From Ligustrum vulgare (Eukaryota > Streptophyta > Magnoliopsida > Lamiales > Oleaceae): a stretch of 64,000 nucleotides of DNA. The translations under genes and the position numbers were made by a program. The notes below the pieces were generated by a model. That model was not told where the DNA came from and did not search any database. It saw only the letters and a program-made list of their open reading frames with translations. Shown one piece after another: positions 34,337 through 46,354 of the stretch. Position 1 is the first letter of the stretch; each line of letters starts with the position of its first letter. The stretch lies in NCBI GenBank assembly GCA_963555705.1, contig OY743169.1, forward strand, positions 44,504,124-44,568,123, in the 5' to 3' direction.

Positions 34337-34782
34337 CTCTCTCAAACTTATATCTAAAAACCTCTTGGTTGGGAGCAGTCATTCTCATTTCTGGTAAAGT
34401 TGTGAAACCTAGAGTTTCACACACGGTATATCATTACTCTCTCTTGTGTGGAATTCATTTCTTCTTGTGTCATTAAGGTGATAGAGTCACCCTTATTTCC
34501 TTTGTCCAGGGTCTCCTACGAGGACCCAGGAATCTAAGGCACAAGGGACCAAAAAGCACTTTGTGTGCAATTTTTTTTTATTTTTCTTTTGGCCTTATAA
34601 TCATTTATATTCTCAAGATTTTGTATATTTTTATACCGATTGTTTGAATTTATACTTGTGAATATTTTCTTGACCTTTGGTACATTTGTGATAATACTTG
34701 TAATATCTTAATTTTTGTTCTTGATTATCCCTTTTTTTTTTTTTTTTGCATTGAAATTTTGCCCTTAAAATTTTTTTTAATG

Positions 34783-35895
34783 TCTGTTGCACGTAAATTT
34801 GAAGTAGACCTATAGACTGGGGTTGGAGACTTTAGTCTCTGGCGTAAAAAAAGGAAGGCCTTACTTCTTCAACAAAGATGTGTTGTTGCTTTATAACCTT
34901 TGCTACAAAAATTAGTGCATATAGAAGAATTGAACTAGATGAAATTGCATGGAGTTCTATATTCTTGCACCTATCTGATAGTAGAATAAGGAAGGTGGGT
35001 GATACAATCACTTCTACTGCACTATGGGATAAACTTGAAAGCTTATACTGAAATATGTTTATGCCCAACAAATGTTATCATCTTAAGACTCTTTTATAAC
35101 TCTAGGTTTAGTAACACCTTGAGTTTAGAAGAAAACATAGAAAGATTGACTAAATTGATACAAGACCTAGAATCCTGTGAGGAGAAAATTTCTGCAGATC
35201 AACAGGTTATTCCTCTCCTAAATTCTCTTGGGGATAAATATCGAGAACTTAAGACTGGTCTTGAATATGGTAGAGAGAGTATCATTGCTGATGATGTTAT
35301 TAGTGCCCTTAGAACTAAAGAATTGGAAATGAAATCTAATATTAGAGATTCTAAGTCATTGTGTAGGTCTGTTCATAAAGGGAAAAGATCACATTAAGTA
35401 TAGTAACAATGATGACACCTTTAAGTCAAAAGAAAAGGTTAAAATGAAATGAAATGGAAGGGGAGGGGAAGGGAAGGGAAGGGAAGGGTAAGGTGAAGCC
35501 TATACCAAAACCTAGTGAATGTTTCTACTGCAAGAAATTTGGACACTTAATAAAAAAAGAGGATTAAGGATATGAAAGAGACATCCAATAATGATATTGC
35601 TACCATGATAGCCACTAATAAGACCAATAATGCTGATACAAATGGTATAGTTTTTGCTACTACATCTGATAATACTATGAATGAATGGATTCTTGACTAT
35701 GACTGCTCTTTTCGTATGTGTCCAAACTTGAATTGGTTTTCTAACTTTACTTCTATAAAGGAAGGAAAAGTACATCTTGGAAATGATATATCCCATGATA
35801 TTAAAGGCATTGGTAATATTGATCTTATGTTGAATGAAAATAAAATGCTCAATCTGAAATGTGTTAGATACACCCCTATTCTTGGGGAAATTTAA
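34783..35895 (+). pseudogene. Copia gag and protease start (broken)
   Basis: The gag N-terminus (from about 34783, ARKFEVDL) has stops and shifts. The best frame is 35089-35397 (LSLEENIERLTKLIQDLESC, QQVIPLLNSLGDKYRELKTG), typical of Copia gag. A zinc-knuckle remnant ECFYCKKFGHL at about 35516 lacks its last cysteine. The protease start at 35572-35895 has LDYDCSFRMCP where LDSGCSxHMCP is usual, so the catalytic Asp-Ser/Thr-Gly is lost. A run of GGGAA repeats at about 35460-35490 lies between gag and the knuckle. Confidence 0.8.
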
Positions 35896-35900
35896 TCTCT

Positions 35901-35905
35901 ATTGG
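35901..35905. repeat. Target-site duplication ATTGG, left copy
   Basis: ATTGG is repeated at 38856-38860 after the solo LTR. Confidence 0.92.
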
Positions 35906-36617
35906 TGTAATACCGCCTTTCATTTTCATACCCTTTAAAATTTCACGTCATATTTATGTTAACGTTATTTGAAATAATGTGGTGATGTTGGAGTTTGAAG
36001 TAGAATTGGGGTTGTATGTTGAATATTGGATTTCTATTGGGGATTGAGTTTGAAATTTAATTAATTTTACGTCAATGGTTTGAAATTTGTTTTGCAGTGG
36101 AAGGACTTGGACACGGTATCGCTCAATGTGCCAATTAGAAAATTATAAATTTTTCACGTGCAATTTTATGTAATTAATTAATTTTATTGCCTAGGCATGC
36201 TAATTTCTATTTATTGTGTTAAGTTGAAACTTTATTGGCGATTGGAAAGTAAATATGACTTATGGACTAAATTATATCCTTAGAGAGAATTGAGGGACCA
36301 ATTCGCAAATCATCGAAAGTTTATATCTAACCCTACCCTAATATCCTCTCTCACGCTCTCTCTATTCGGTCTCTCTCTCTCTCTCTCACCGATCCCTCAC
36401 GCCGCTCTCGCGATCTCTCACTCTCTGTCTCGGTCTCTCTCGCCGCTCACACCTAGTCTCCCGTCTCTCTCGCCTCTCACCCAAACCGCAACCTCACGCA
36501 GCCTCTCACCAGCAACGCTACCTACCACCACCCATCGGTAAGGCCCTACTTTGCCCTCTGCCCGCTGCCACACAACGCGCACACACACGCACGCACCTGC
36601 ACACACTTTCGCACACT

Positions 36618-36678
<61 letters not shown>

Positions 36679-38855
36679 GTGTGTGTGTGTTGAATGTATG
36701 TAAATGTGTGTTGTTTCTCATAATTTCAGATTTTAGTTTACTTGATTTCGAATCATACCGTTAAATTGGGGATTTAGTATTGCTTATGTATATGTAACTG
36801 CCCTCAGGTATAAACTTCAGATTTTGATTGATATAGATGAAATTCCAGATTTTTCAAAGTTATGAAATTAATTACAGATTTCGAAAATTGTATATTCGTT
36901 TGGTTAATTGATGTTTTAGCTTGATTTCAAATTCTTAAATTTGTTAAACTTTAGCTTTGGGGCTATATGTGTATATGTGTATACATCTCAGACTTGTCAA
37001 TGTATGAGGATGTCCAGATTTTGATTAAGCATGAAATTAAGTTTGTTAGTTAGCTATTCGTGTTTAATTATGAGTTGGAAAACTATAAATATTAGACTGG
37101 GGAAAATTTTCATTAATGGTTAGAGTTATTCAAATATTTAGTAAAATTCTGGTTTAAATTATATATATTTATTTGAGTTTGAATTTAAAGGTAAGAAAAT
37201 TTTCTAATTCGCAATGAAATTTGATTTTTGTTGGAAATATGTCATGCTAGATGTTTGACATAACTTTAAACCTCATTTGGATTAAATTGAAGTTTTAATT
37301 GTTGTTTAGAAGTATTTTTAGTTCAAAAAGGATAATGAATGTGTTTTGAACTAAATTTTATTGTTAGTTACTAATATGGTATGTTTACTTAACTTAAATT
37401 TCCGTTTGAGTTGAATTGTAAATCAAATAGTAGTGTTGATCTCCGTTGGGATTTGGATAGCATTAAAAAGAATTTCAAATGTGTTTCGAGTTAAAAATTA
37501 TATTTATTAATGAATGCGAATGATTAGGACATTTGGCACATTGACGTTAAGGGGCATCCGAGACTCTTCCACTTGCAAGTCAAGATAACGGTAAATACTA
37601 AGGATGTCAAGTAAGTAAACTTCCCCTATTTTCATGAAAGTAGAAAGTTAATGTGAAATTAATGTGGGTAAGTGATTTCGTGTTAATTACTTAATGTTGA
37701 TGTATTTGAATTGCCATATGCAAGTATGTGTACTTAAGGAAATGTTCAAACATGCACATTATCATGTCATTGCATCATTAAGCATGCATTGGCATCGAAA
37801 TGAGAAAGTCAAATGTTTTAATGAAAGGAATGTGTCAAAGTGCAATTTTTGTCAAAAATTATGTATCCCAAGTTTTTGAAAGAATGGGTGTACTTTTATG
37901 TCATGAAAGATCCGAGTGGGAAATGGGGCGTGGGGGACCGGCGTACCCGAATGTAATGAGCCGCTTTGCGGTGGAATGAATGTAATTAGCCGCTTCGCGG
38001 TGGAATGAATGAATGAACCGCTTTGTGGTGGGAAAGTGAATGTTAAACCGCTTTGCGGTGGAAATGCACATGTTAATCTGGTTCCAAATAAGAATGGCCC
38101 ACTGTTATCTGATTGACTAGAAGTTACATCAAGTGAGCTCACGATGGAAATGAAGTGAAAGTTTTGAAATGTTAAGTGAAAGTTTGAAAGGTTAAAGTGA
38201 ATGGGGATACATATTTCAAAGTTTAAAGCATTTCATGTCATAAGCATGCATTCATGCATGCAGTTTACTTACTGAGCTTTAGCTCACCCCAATCCCTCCC
38301 CAACATTTCAGGTGATGAAAGTTAGATGATCAGAGGGGAGCACTCGGCGGCTGACTCAGACAGTACCTGTTGTTGCCTTAATTAATAAAGTTAAATTTAT
38401 TCAAGTTATCATTAAATTTATTCCTTCATTTATTGTTATTGAGAATTGTTTGGTTGAAGTTAGTTTTGATTAAGTATGGGCGACGTATTATTAGTTAAGT
38501 TACCTCTTATTTCATTTGTCAATACTTGTTGATATTTAAAAAAAAAAAAATCTTATGATTGGGGAGTTTGGGAAATACATGAATTGGTTTTGGCGATGAT
38601 GAATGTGATTGAGATGTGATGGATGTTTTAAATTTTTTAAATGGTTTTTGATGTCCCTCTACAGGTTGGCTATGTCCAATTTATAGAGGAGAGACTCTGC
38701 CGAAATTTCGGTAAAATTTTATAGTAGATAAATGAACATTTTTAGTTGTGTAAATGATTTAAATTCCGCATAGTTTTAAATGATTTATTTCCGCATTAAA
38801 AGAAAAAGGGAAGTTAACACCTAGGTTTTAAATTTTTGAAACTTGGGGTGTTACA
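35906..38855. repeat. Solo LTR, 2,950 bp, in the Copia protease region
   Basis: TGTAATACCGCC...GGGGTGTTACA flanked by ATTGG. The interior has CT-rich and (TA)n tracts. Near the end, TAGAGGAGAGACTCTGCCGA plus AAATTTCGGTAAAATTT is a block common in Tekay/Del-type LTRs. ORFs 36290-36541, 37694-37879 and 37852-38142 are low-complexity or repeat translations. Confidence 0.9.
37951..38062. repeat. Tandem CCGCTTTGCGGTGG hairpin units
   Basis: Four units of about 32 bp, each with the inverted pair CCGC-TTTG-CGG, inside the solo LTR. Confidence 0.8.
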
Positions 38856-38860
38856 ATTGG

Positions 38861-39670
38861 AGAATTGAATTTTGTTTATAATAACTAGTTCACTAAGGAC
38901 TACTGCATGGTAATTTTTGCTTCAAAATATTTTTTTTTAAAGTACCAAAACTGGATGACCTATATCTATTTAAGGCCTCTCTTGTGATTAAGAGTTTTGC
39001 TACACCTGTTGTTGATGACTGTGATAAAACTATTCTATGGAATAAAAGGTTGGGCCATGTGAATATGAAAGCTTTGCAGTACCTTCAAAACTCTAGAGCC
39101 TTTGGTAAAGATCTTATCAAAAATATTGACTTTTGTGAAGAAGGTGCGTTAGGTAAACAAAGCAAGTCTCCATTTGGTAAAGGAGCTCACAAAACTGAAT
39201 TAGATCTTGATTACCTGCATTCAGATTTGTGGGGACCTTCATCAGTTTGTATTTCAGTGGCTTTAAATACTATTTGTTGATTGTTGATGACTTCTTTAGA
39301 AAGACTTGGACTATTTTATTGAAAAACAAATCTGATACTTTCAATCAGTTTGAACTTTGAAAATTTTTGATAGAAAATCAATCAAAAAAGAAGATTAAAA
39401 GCACTCAAGACTGATAATGGTCTTGAGTCCTGTAATCTTTAGTTTGATTACTTTTACAAAAATTGTGGCATACTTAGACACAAAACAACCACATATACTC
39501 CTCAACAAAATGGAGTGACCAAAAGGATGAATAGAACTATTTTAAATAAAGTGTGATCCATGCTCATTAGTTATGGTTTGCCAAAAATTTTTGGGGGAAA
39601 GATGTCTAAACTGCTACCTATCTTATAAATAGAAGTCCTTCTGGTATCTTGGATTTAAAAAAAAAAAAAA
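38861..39670 (+). pseudogene. Copia pre-integrase and integrase core (broken)
   Basis: The frame 38984-39280 holds LWNKRLGHVNMKALQYLQ (pre-integrase zinc region) and DYLHSDLWGPSS (first catalytic Asp). After a stop come KTDNGLESC (second Asp), TTTYTPQQNGVTKRMNRTIL (the catalytic Glu position in NG-V-x-x replaced by T/K) and INRSPSGILDLK. Several stops. Sequence ends in an A-run and then leaves the element. Confidence 0.85.
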
Positions 39671-39690
39671 CCTGAAACAGTTTGATCTGG

Positions 39691-40449
39691 AATAGGGTTA
39701 GATACGTGTAAGTGAAAATTACGCACATTCATACTTTTTTATTTAAAAGTATTAAAATCAGATTTTTTACAACTAATTATAGAAATCGGGTATTACTGAA
39801 AACCACAAAACAAGCAATGGGCCTTGCAGATCTTTTGCACGAGTTAGCTTTGTCTGCATCACTTTCTCAGATAACCAACGTATAGTTCAACATTCAAAGG
39901 GCGTCCCAACCTGTACATCAACACATCAGCACCAAAAGATGTCGACGGCATCCTCCTCAAGTTTTTTTACTTTGTTATTTTGATTTATTTAATGTTTCAA
40001 TAATGTTTTTTTTTTTTTAATTAAGAGCATGCCAGATGCTTTTTATTATGCATGTTTGAGTGATATGAATGTATAGAAGTTGATTTGGGCTTAAATTGAT
40101 AGTGAAGTTTACTTACGATTGTTACATTTATCTTAAAATGAACAATGAACATTTGTGTAGAATTGACGGTAGATCATTGCTTTGGTTTGATAATATGTGG
40201 ATACAAAAGTGAGTACGTGTTAGTATGCACGAGCGACGAGCTTACATTCAATTCATTAGTTATAACTGTAATTAATTGTAAAATTAAAATAAAGTTACAA
40301 TTGTTACTAATTACAAAATTGAACTAAAGTTACAATTGTAATTATTTACAAAACCTGATTTTTATAATTACTTTTGATACTTTTATAACTAATTAAACAA
40401 ATTATCGAAGAAAAATTGAGATCTGCCAATTGGCATTCGATCACGTGGC
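39691..40449. other. Intergenic, nothing recognised
   Basis: AT-rich, with only short chance frames (40145-40327). Confidence 0.3.
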
Positions 40450-42413
40450 CACCTAGTTAAGGAGCTGTGGTAGTGCTATTCAGTTATTTTAGAGTAATTT
40501 CCATCTTTTCCAGTGCGTTTAAGTAGGCTCCTAAACTTTATTTACACGTGAGTCCTTCATCTTCTAATTGCAACAATTTAGTCCATGAACTTCCGAATCA
40601 CTTCAATTCTTCTTCCCAACTTCTGTTCATCTTCAATTAAGCCCTTGAACTTAGATCTCACACACTTAGCTCCTGTTGAAAGTCCCGGTTGACAATATCA
40701 ACATCCACTCTGTCTAATTTAACTCAAACGTCTTCCAATTGTGCATTATTTCCATCCATTGCTTCATTCACATGATTTTTGGGATAATTTCTGAAATGTA
40801 AACAAATAGAAAGCAATTAAGTAGGATTGATTCAAGAATGACAATGATTTATTCTAATTTAGATATACAAGTATATAAAATACACTTATCAAATACCCCC
40901 AAACTATAATTATTGTTCGTCCTCAAACAGTTTATAATTAAACTAATGAATGAAAAATTGCAAAGTAACAAATATTTTTGTCATGTTAACATGTTTACCA
41001 TATGCCTCAAGAATCCATATCATATCATACTTTAGCATAGAGCTTTGAACAACACAATCAAATAATTCTAGATTTTGAAGTGTGTGTCGGAATAGCCAAA
41101 GTTAAATGCATACTTATGCAAAGATATACTTAACATTGAGTGGCTTATTATGCAAGAGTGTGCCCAAATCCCATGTGGTCAACTTGTGATATTCAAATGA
41201 TTCTCCTTTCATTCCTCATGGATACAACTTACTACCCAAATCCCGGGGTTTTATCTATAGTGGTTTCTAAACATTTTTTTTCATTGTATCTTTCCACAGA
41301 AGATAATCAGAATTAGAAGCATGCATGTACAACAAATCAATGGTAAGGAATCCCAATTCTACACCCATAATCTCCACAGTTTCAGTCAACAAGGCTTGTA
41401 CCATGCATTTTATTATTTTATGGATGACTTTCATTTTTTTATTATCCTTGTCTTTTACCATCTTTGTGCGATATTTTTCTTATTTGCTTTCTATGTATCC
41501 CCTTTAGCGAGTTTTAGGTCAATGACTCCTAAGCCAGACGACTTTAGGACACCAGGTTTAGAGAACCCATCAGACTTAATAGCACGAGTCACAAAGGCGG
41601 TAAAGAAAAGTTTAAAGATCTTTTATTGTCTTATGTGTAAGTCCACTCTCCCTTAAGATTTCTAATTGACCAACGTAACGAGGTTTTGGCCTCCATATCA
41701 ACCTCTACACCATGACGAGGACAGTAATGAAGATACGTATTTACTCCGGAAGTTCCTTATCTCTATATTTTCTTTAATATTGAGGACAATGTTTAATCTA
41801 AGTTTGGGGTGCTGGAACATAAATTAGTTCTTGTATTGTTGTCGTTAAAATGATGTAAATTTTGTGCGTGATTTTTTTTCTATGTGTTTTTGTGTGAATG
41901 TTTAAAAAAAATTGTGTGCTTGTGTGAATTAGACAGTCTTGCTAGCTATAATGCATATAATTTGGACAATGTGCTAATTTATGAGTTGTGAATGAGTTAC
42001 ATTCCTTAGTTTAAAGTTTTGCAAACCAATGTGAAACGTGATGCTCTCTTTTGCACGTTGATTAAATAAGGCATTGTACACTCATAGGTTGATTCACATA
42101 TCATTTAGGTTGAATTATTGAACTTAGATGCTTAACCTTTAAACCATATTTTTGTGCATCCTTCAACCATTTTTTGTTTAGTTTGGATGTGGTTAAGCCG
42201 GTAGAAGAGATGATTTAGAATTGTGTTGATTCCATGTGTGTTAATTTGTGTGGAGTAATCTAAGCTAACATTTGGAAGTTAGGTAATGACTGAATGCTAG
42301 TGATTTAATCCCCATTTATATTCCTACATAATAGTAAAAATTTGCATGCATCTTGGCTCTCTTTATAGCCTCTTTTACTTGAGTGATTAAGCCCGTTGGG
42401 ATATTTTAAAATT
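40450..42413 (+). mobile_element. Athila-like 3' non-coding region (decayed), left part
   Basis: The stretch gaggacaatgtttaatctaa with gtttggggtg at about 41780-41812 resembles the end of the coding part in Athila-like Ty3 elements. Further left, cacttatcaaatacccccaaac (about 40886) is an antisense fragment of the LTR family seen at 54485. The region is continuous with 53633 onward once the 11.2-kb insertion is removed. Frame 41321-41656 is not convincing. Confidence 0.5.
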
Positions 42414-42418
42414 TGGTG
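42414..42418. repeat. Target-site duplication TGGTG, left copy
   Basis: TGGTG recurs at 53628-53632. Removing the insert restores a continuous ...AAATTTGGTGCCATATGG. Confidence 0.85.
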
Positions 42419-44150
42419 TGTGACGCCTCGAGTTCTAAATACCCGATTCATCACATCATCGTCTCGTCTAATTTTGAAATAATATTTTTGCGGAAGAATA
42501 ATGACATTTCTAATTTTGGCAAGATTTTATTAAATAATCCAAAAGCTCATAAAATTCAAAATTCTCAAAATTGTTTGAATCAAATTGTTAAACAATCTCA
42601 AATAAAGAAAACTTCTGACAATCTCGTAAATTCTTAAACGTAAATATTCAACTGGAATAATAATAATAAAATCTTATTATTCAATTATTAATGCCACTTC
42701 CTGTGCATCAATCGTCACCATCTCTGACATCTGCAAATTTTGTTAAAAAGAAATGAGCATTTCATTGAAATACTCAGTAGACTCATCGCCAATTAATTAA
42801 TTTACATGACAATTGAACACATAAATATACAAATCATATAGTGACATCTTCTTCATAATCTTAGGTTTTCGTAACGTAGGGTGTGGGTAGTCTCGTCTTA
42901 TGCATTAAAGCATATAAGCCTCTGTTTGTTAAAAGTTTTTTGTTTAAAAATGTGTGTTTTGTATTTTTTTTAGGTAAAATATGTGGTTGAAAATTGGAGA
43001 GAGAAAATTTACGTGGTTAAAAAGTGATTTGGGAATTGTGTAGGAAAAAACATGTTTAAAAACATGTTTTCCAAACACATTCTAAGTTATGTCAAGCATA
43101 ACAAAATCATAATCTCGTCTCGTCTCATGCAATAAAATGCATATAAGTTATGTCATGCTCATAACATCAAATATTTCATAAGAAATATAAATTCTCATCT
43201 CGTCTTATGCAATAAATACACATAAGTCACATGAACTACACATTTGCATGCAATTAAAACATAAACCAATTAATAGGGGCAAGCCTACCTTAATCTTATC
43301 GAGTGCAAATTGAGCTGGAAAATATTTGAATCCTCTAAGTCACGCCATGTCTATCCAAAAGAAAATAAAGTTTAAATTAATCTTTTGGAGTTTAAAATTC
43401 TAAAACAAAACTAAAGCTTACGGATTAAATTGAAAGTTAAGATAGTTGAAATTGAAGAGTTTCAGACTGAAATAAAGTTTTTCGAAAATTAAAGGGCTGA
43501 CTCGAGAAATTTTAAAGAAGGGCTGCAGGGGCTAAAATATTTACTTTTGATAATTAGGGTTGAAGATTTGAAACATTTAAAAGTGTGCAGGGAACGAAAT
43601 GACTAATTTTTGTAAACTTAGGACTAACGGGAAGAAACTATCAATTGAATTAAAAAGGCAAAATCCCAATCTCTCCCTATATTCGTAACAGAGGAGATGG
43701 GGGAGAGAGAGAGAGGCATCGGCCTCTCCTTGGTTGACACTGCTGGTGATCTGTTGGCGGTAATGCCGCCATCAAATGGCAACGGAGAGTGCCAGTGATG
43801 GGGTATCGAAAGGAGAATGGTTGGGAAAAATTTTCTCTAAAAACTAAAGCTTGTAGGACTTCGGGAGTTGTAAGGGATGGTTTTTCTTGATTTATGGGTT
43901 CCGATCGAGAAAAGTTTCAGACTTGGGTAGTGATGATTTTCAAGCTGTGGCTCAGCGAAGGGTTGGCCGTGGTGGTGATGAGAGCTGATGAGGGTGATTG
44001 GAGTTATAATGGCTGGATAGGATAGTCTATGATTTGAATTTGAACTACGTGATCTAATCAAATAAGCCCAGATGAGGGAGATGATAAAGTTGAGTTCAAG
44101 ATTAACCAAGATAATTTCCAAGATAATTGAGAAATCAGATTTTTAAAATA
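42419..44150 (-). repeat. 3' LTR of the Tekay element (its inner 250 bp missing)
   Basis: TGTGACGCCTCGAGTTCTAAATAC onward parallels 51744-53380 closely. The last about 250 bp seen in the right LTR are replaced by other sequence from about 44151. A 160-bp insertion-like stretch (about 42915-43085, ctctgtttgttaaaagtttt) is absent from the right copy. Confidence 0.85.
42915..43085. mobile_element. Small insertion in the LTR, possible MITE-like sequence
   Basis: The right LTR reads catataagttatgtcaagc straight through (about 52230). The left LTR has about 165 extra bases beginning cctctgtttgttaaaagttt and ending aaacatgttttccaaacaca plus ttct, with partly complementary ends (GTTTGTTAAAAG/CCAAACACA). 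Possibly an hAT-like MITE. Confidence 0.5.
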
Positions 44151-44168
44151 TAACAAATTATTTATGAG

Positions 44169-44774
44169 GTGGTGCATGAGCAAAAGCATGAGAAATTAGG
44201 AGAGGTGATTGAGCCCAGAAATTTAGAAGTGGAGGTTGAGTGTGCAAAAAAAGAAATTGAAGTAGTTGATAAAACTCCGAGTCTTGAAGTAGAGAATAAA
44301 ATTGTGGAAGAGGAGATTGAAAATAACATTGTTGACAATGATAGGAATGAATTGGAAGTTGGGGTAGAAGTTCTACATTTGAATGTTGAAATTGTCAATA
44401 AAAATATTGAAGAGGTGGTTGAATGTGAAAAATTAGAAGAAGTGGTTGAGAAAAAAGAAGAGAATGAGCAAGAAAGTATATTGACTTTTGGAGGCGACGA
44501 GAAGGGCCTCGTGGTGGGAAAAAAAGTTGTGGAGGTTTTCTATCATGAGTACAAGGATCCATACCTTGTGCATGAAGACGCTAACATTTCCCTCCTCATT
44601 TTTTTTAAATCTTTCTTGCATGTTTATTGTGCATGGAAGTTTGATTTACATCAACCCTGGTCAATTCCCCTCATGTTTCAATACCTTCTTGTCTACAAAT
44701 TGGAGGAGCATAATTTATTGAATGCATGTCAGAGAATCGACAATTTTCCGTTTGATCCAGGAGGTACAGTTTGA
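44169..44774 (+). pseudogene. C-terminal part of an unrecognised retroelement ORF
   Basis: The frame is open from the left junction (no ATG at its start), so it is a 5'-truncated fragment of about 200 residues. The first about 110 residues are strongly acidic and Val/Glu-rich (EIEVVDKTPSLEVENKIVEE) and coiled-coil-like. The rest has aromatic residues (VFYHEYKDPYLVHED, YCAWKFDLHQPW). Position just before a PPT and LTR says it is the last coding segment of the element. No known domain recognised. Confidence 0.5.
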
Positions 44775-44979
44775 TTTTTCAAGAACAACACCATGATTCG
44801 GGACGAATCATCCTAAAGAAGCAGGGAATTGTACGAATCAGGGTGGGCTTGACGGGAAAATCTATAATTCAAGCCAAAACAAGAAGTCAAGCAGGTTCGG
44901 AGAACGTTAAAGATCAAACATTGCTTGTACGAAGAAGGTTCGAGGCTAAACCAAGTGAGCAAGCCAAGAACAGCTTTAT

Positions 44980-45084
44980 GATTCGGGACGAATCGTCTTA
45001 AAAGAAGAGGGGATAATGTGATCTGGAAAAGAAGCTAAGAACAATGTTATGATTCGGGACGAATCATCTTAAAGGAAGAGGGGA
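44980..45084 (+). repeat. Duplicated polypurine tract region
   Basis: tgattcgggacgaatcgtct plus taaaagaagaggggataatg recurs as tgattcgggacgaatcatct plus taaaggaagaggggatgatg about 65 bp later (a third, partial copy lies at 44793). The last purine run AAAGGAAGAGGGGA abuts the LTR. Confidence 0.75.
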
Positions 45085-45087
45085 TGA

Positions 45088-46027
45088 TGTGATCCGGAAA
45101 AGGCGTCAAAAATAAGAAATCAAGATACGAGCAATTCAACAATATTCTACATGGGAAAATGAACAAGTTTCATGTTGGGCTCGAGTCGAGATTCAAATCA
45201 GATCAATTAATGTCAAAGGATCAGAAAATTAGGCAGAAGCATTCTTATGGCCGTAACACCCTTTTTACGGCCGTAAAATCATCATGGGGAAATTGGGCAG
45301 AAAGGCCATTATGGCCGTAACATGTGATCTCACGGCCGTAAACTGAAGTGGAATTATTCACGGCCGTAATCAAAATTTTCACTGTCGTAACCAAAGTCTT
45401 GTAACTTTTATTTTTGTTCAGAAGGTCATTTACGGCCGTAAAAGAACTTGTCACGACCGTAACATATGTTTTGAATTTTAGACCGTAAGTCACTTACGGC
45501 CGTAAAATTAAAAGTTATGGCCGTAACTTAGGCGCCGTAGTTTTGAATTAATTAGGCGGTTAGGGTTTTGTTTAGTTCTAGTTTATTTTGGTTATTTTAG
45601 TTATTTTAGCTATTTTAGCATAATTAGAATTCTATTCAGAGTCAGTTAGCGACTAGGGTTTATTTTGCCTATTTATACGCTTTTTTCATTCAATGTAAAA
45701 ACAGAATACTTTTGATGAATAAAATTATTGAGTGTTTTTACTCTCTCTAAAGGTGAGAATTTTTCCTTTAAACATCGAACTTATCAAGATTCAAATCTTG
45801 TTGCGTTCAAAACAATTGAACTTATCAAGGATCTGGACATTCCTTGTGGCGTTCCTCCTTTGTGGTTCTTATCTCGGCTTCGTAACGGGTCTCAGGTTTA
45901 ATATACCCCTGGTTCTTGCGTCGTGAGGTCGGGGTTGCATTGTTATCGTCCGTTCCAACCTGGATTCGGAACTTTCCAAGCTTTATTTCGCAAGCTACGA
46001 CGAGGACCCCCTCCCGGGTTCTCATCA
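45088..46027 (+). repeat. LTR with clustered CGGCCG palindromes
   Basis: TGTGATCCGG...TCTCATCA, about 940 bp. A TATA-like CTATTTATACG lies at about 45669 and AATAAAAT at about 45719. The U3 part at 45246-45535 holds about ten copies of the palindrome TTACGGCCGTAA or close variants. Confidence 0.7.
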
Positions 46028-46354
46028 GTATATATATTAAAAGAATTGACTAAGAATTTCAATTGTCTTATTACATTAATGTTATGCTTGGAAGGTTTGG
46101 GAAGTCTTTATGATTATTATGCATGATTGTTGAGGATTTGAAGTTGAATTACAGGTTGGTTATGTTAATAATATAGGGGAGACTCTGTCAAAATTTTTAT
46201 TAATACTTATGGGATCAAATTTAATTAAATGTGAATCTGATAGATAAGTAAAGTCAAGTTTGCCTTGGTGGTGGGTCTAACATCTAGTTGTCACCTGCCA
46301 TCGGCACACGTCACGTTTCAGGTCCAGTAGGGTGATCTGGGACGGGTCGTGACA
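46028..46354 (-). repeat. Terminal fragment of a second Tekay-type LTR
   Basis: The minus strand starts TGTCACGACCCGTCCC at 46354, directly against chromodomain codons. It contains the GAGACTCTGTCAAAATTTT block that the solo LTR at 35906-38855 also has. It was cut on its left by the 45088-46027 LTR. Confidence 0.7.

Larger units (their letters stand above)
33734..39690 (+). mobile_element. Copia retrotransposon, 3' truncated, split by a solo LTR
   Basis: Order on the plus strand: LTR (33734-34322), PBS (34325-34336), gag, zinc-knuckle remnant, protease, then the 2.95-kb solo LTR, then pre-integrase and integrase up to about 39670. RT, RNase H and the 3' LTR are missing. Coding parts contain several stops. 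Confidence 0.85.
44155..46027 (+). mobile_element. 3' end of another LTR retrotransposon (coding tail, PPT, LTR)
   Basis: An open coding tail, a duplicated polypurine region, and a 0.94-kb LTR, all plus strand. The left part is truncated at the junction with the Tekay LTR. Clade not determined. Confidence 0.65.

Noticed and set aside
39930..39980. Possible first exon (ATGTCGACGGCATCC...)
   Set aside because: No continuing coding frame, no convincing donor site, no recognisable protein.
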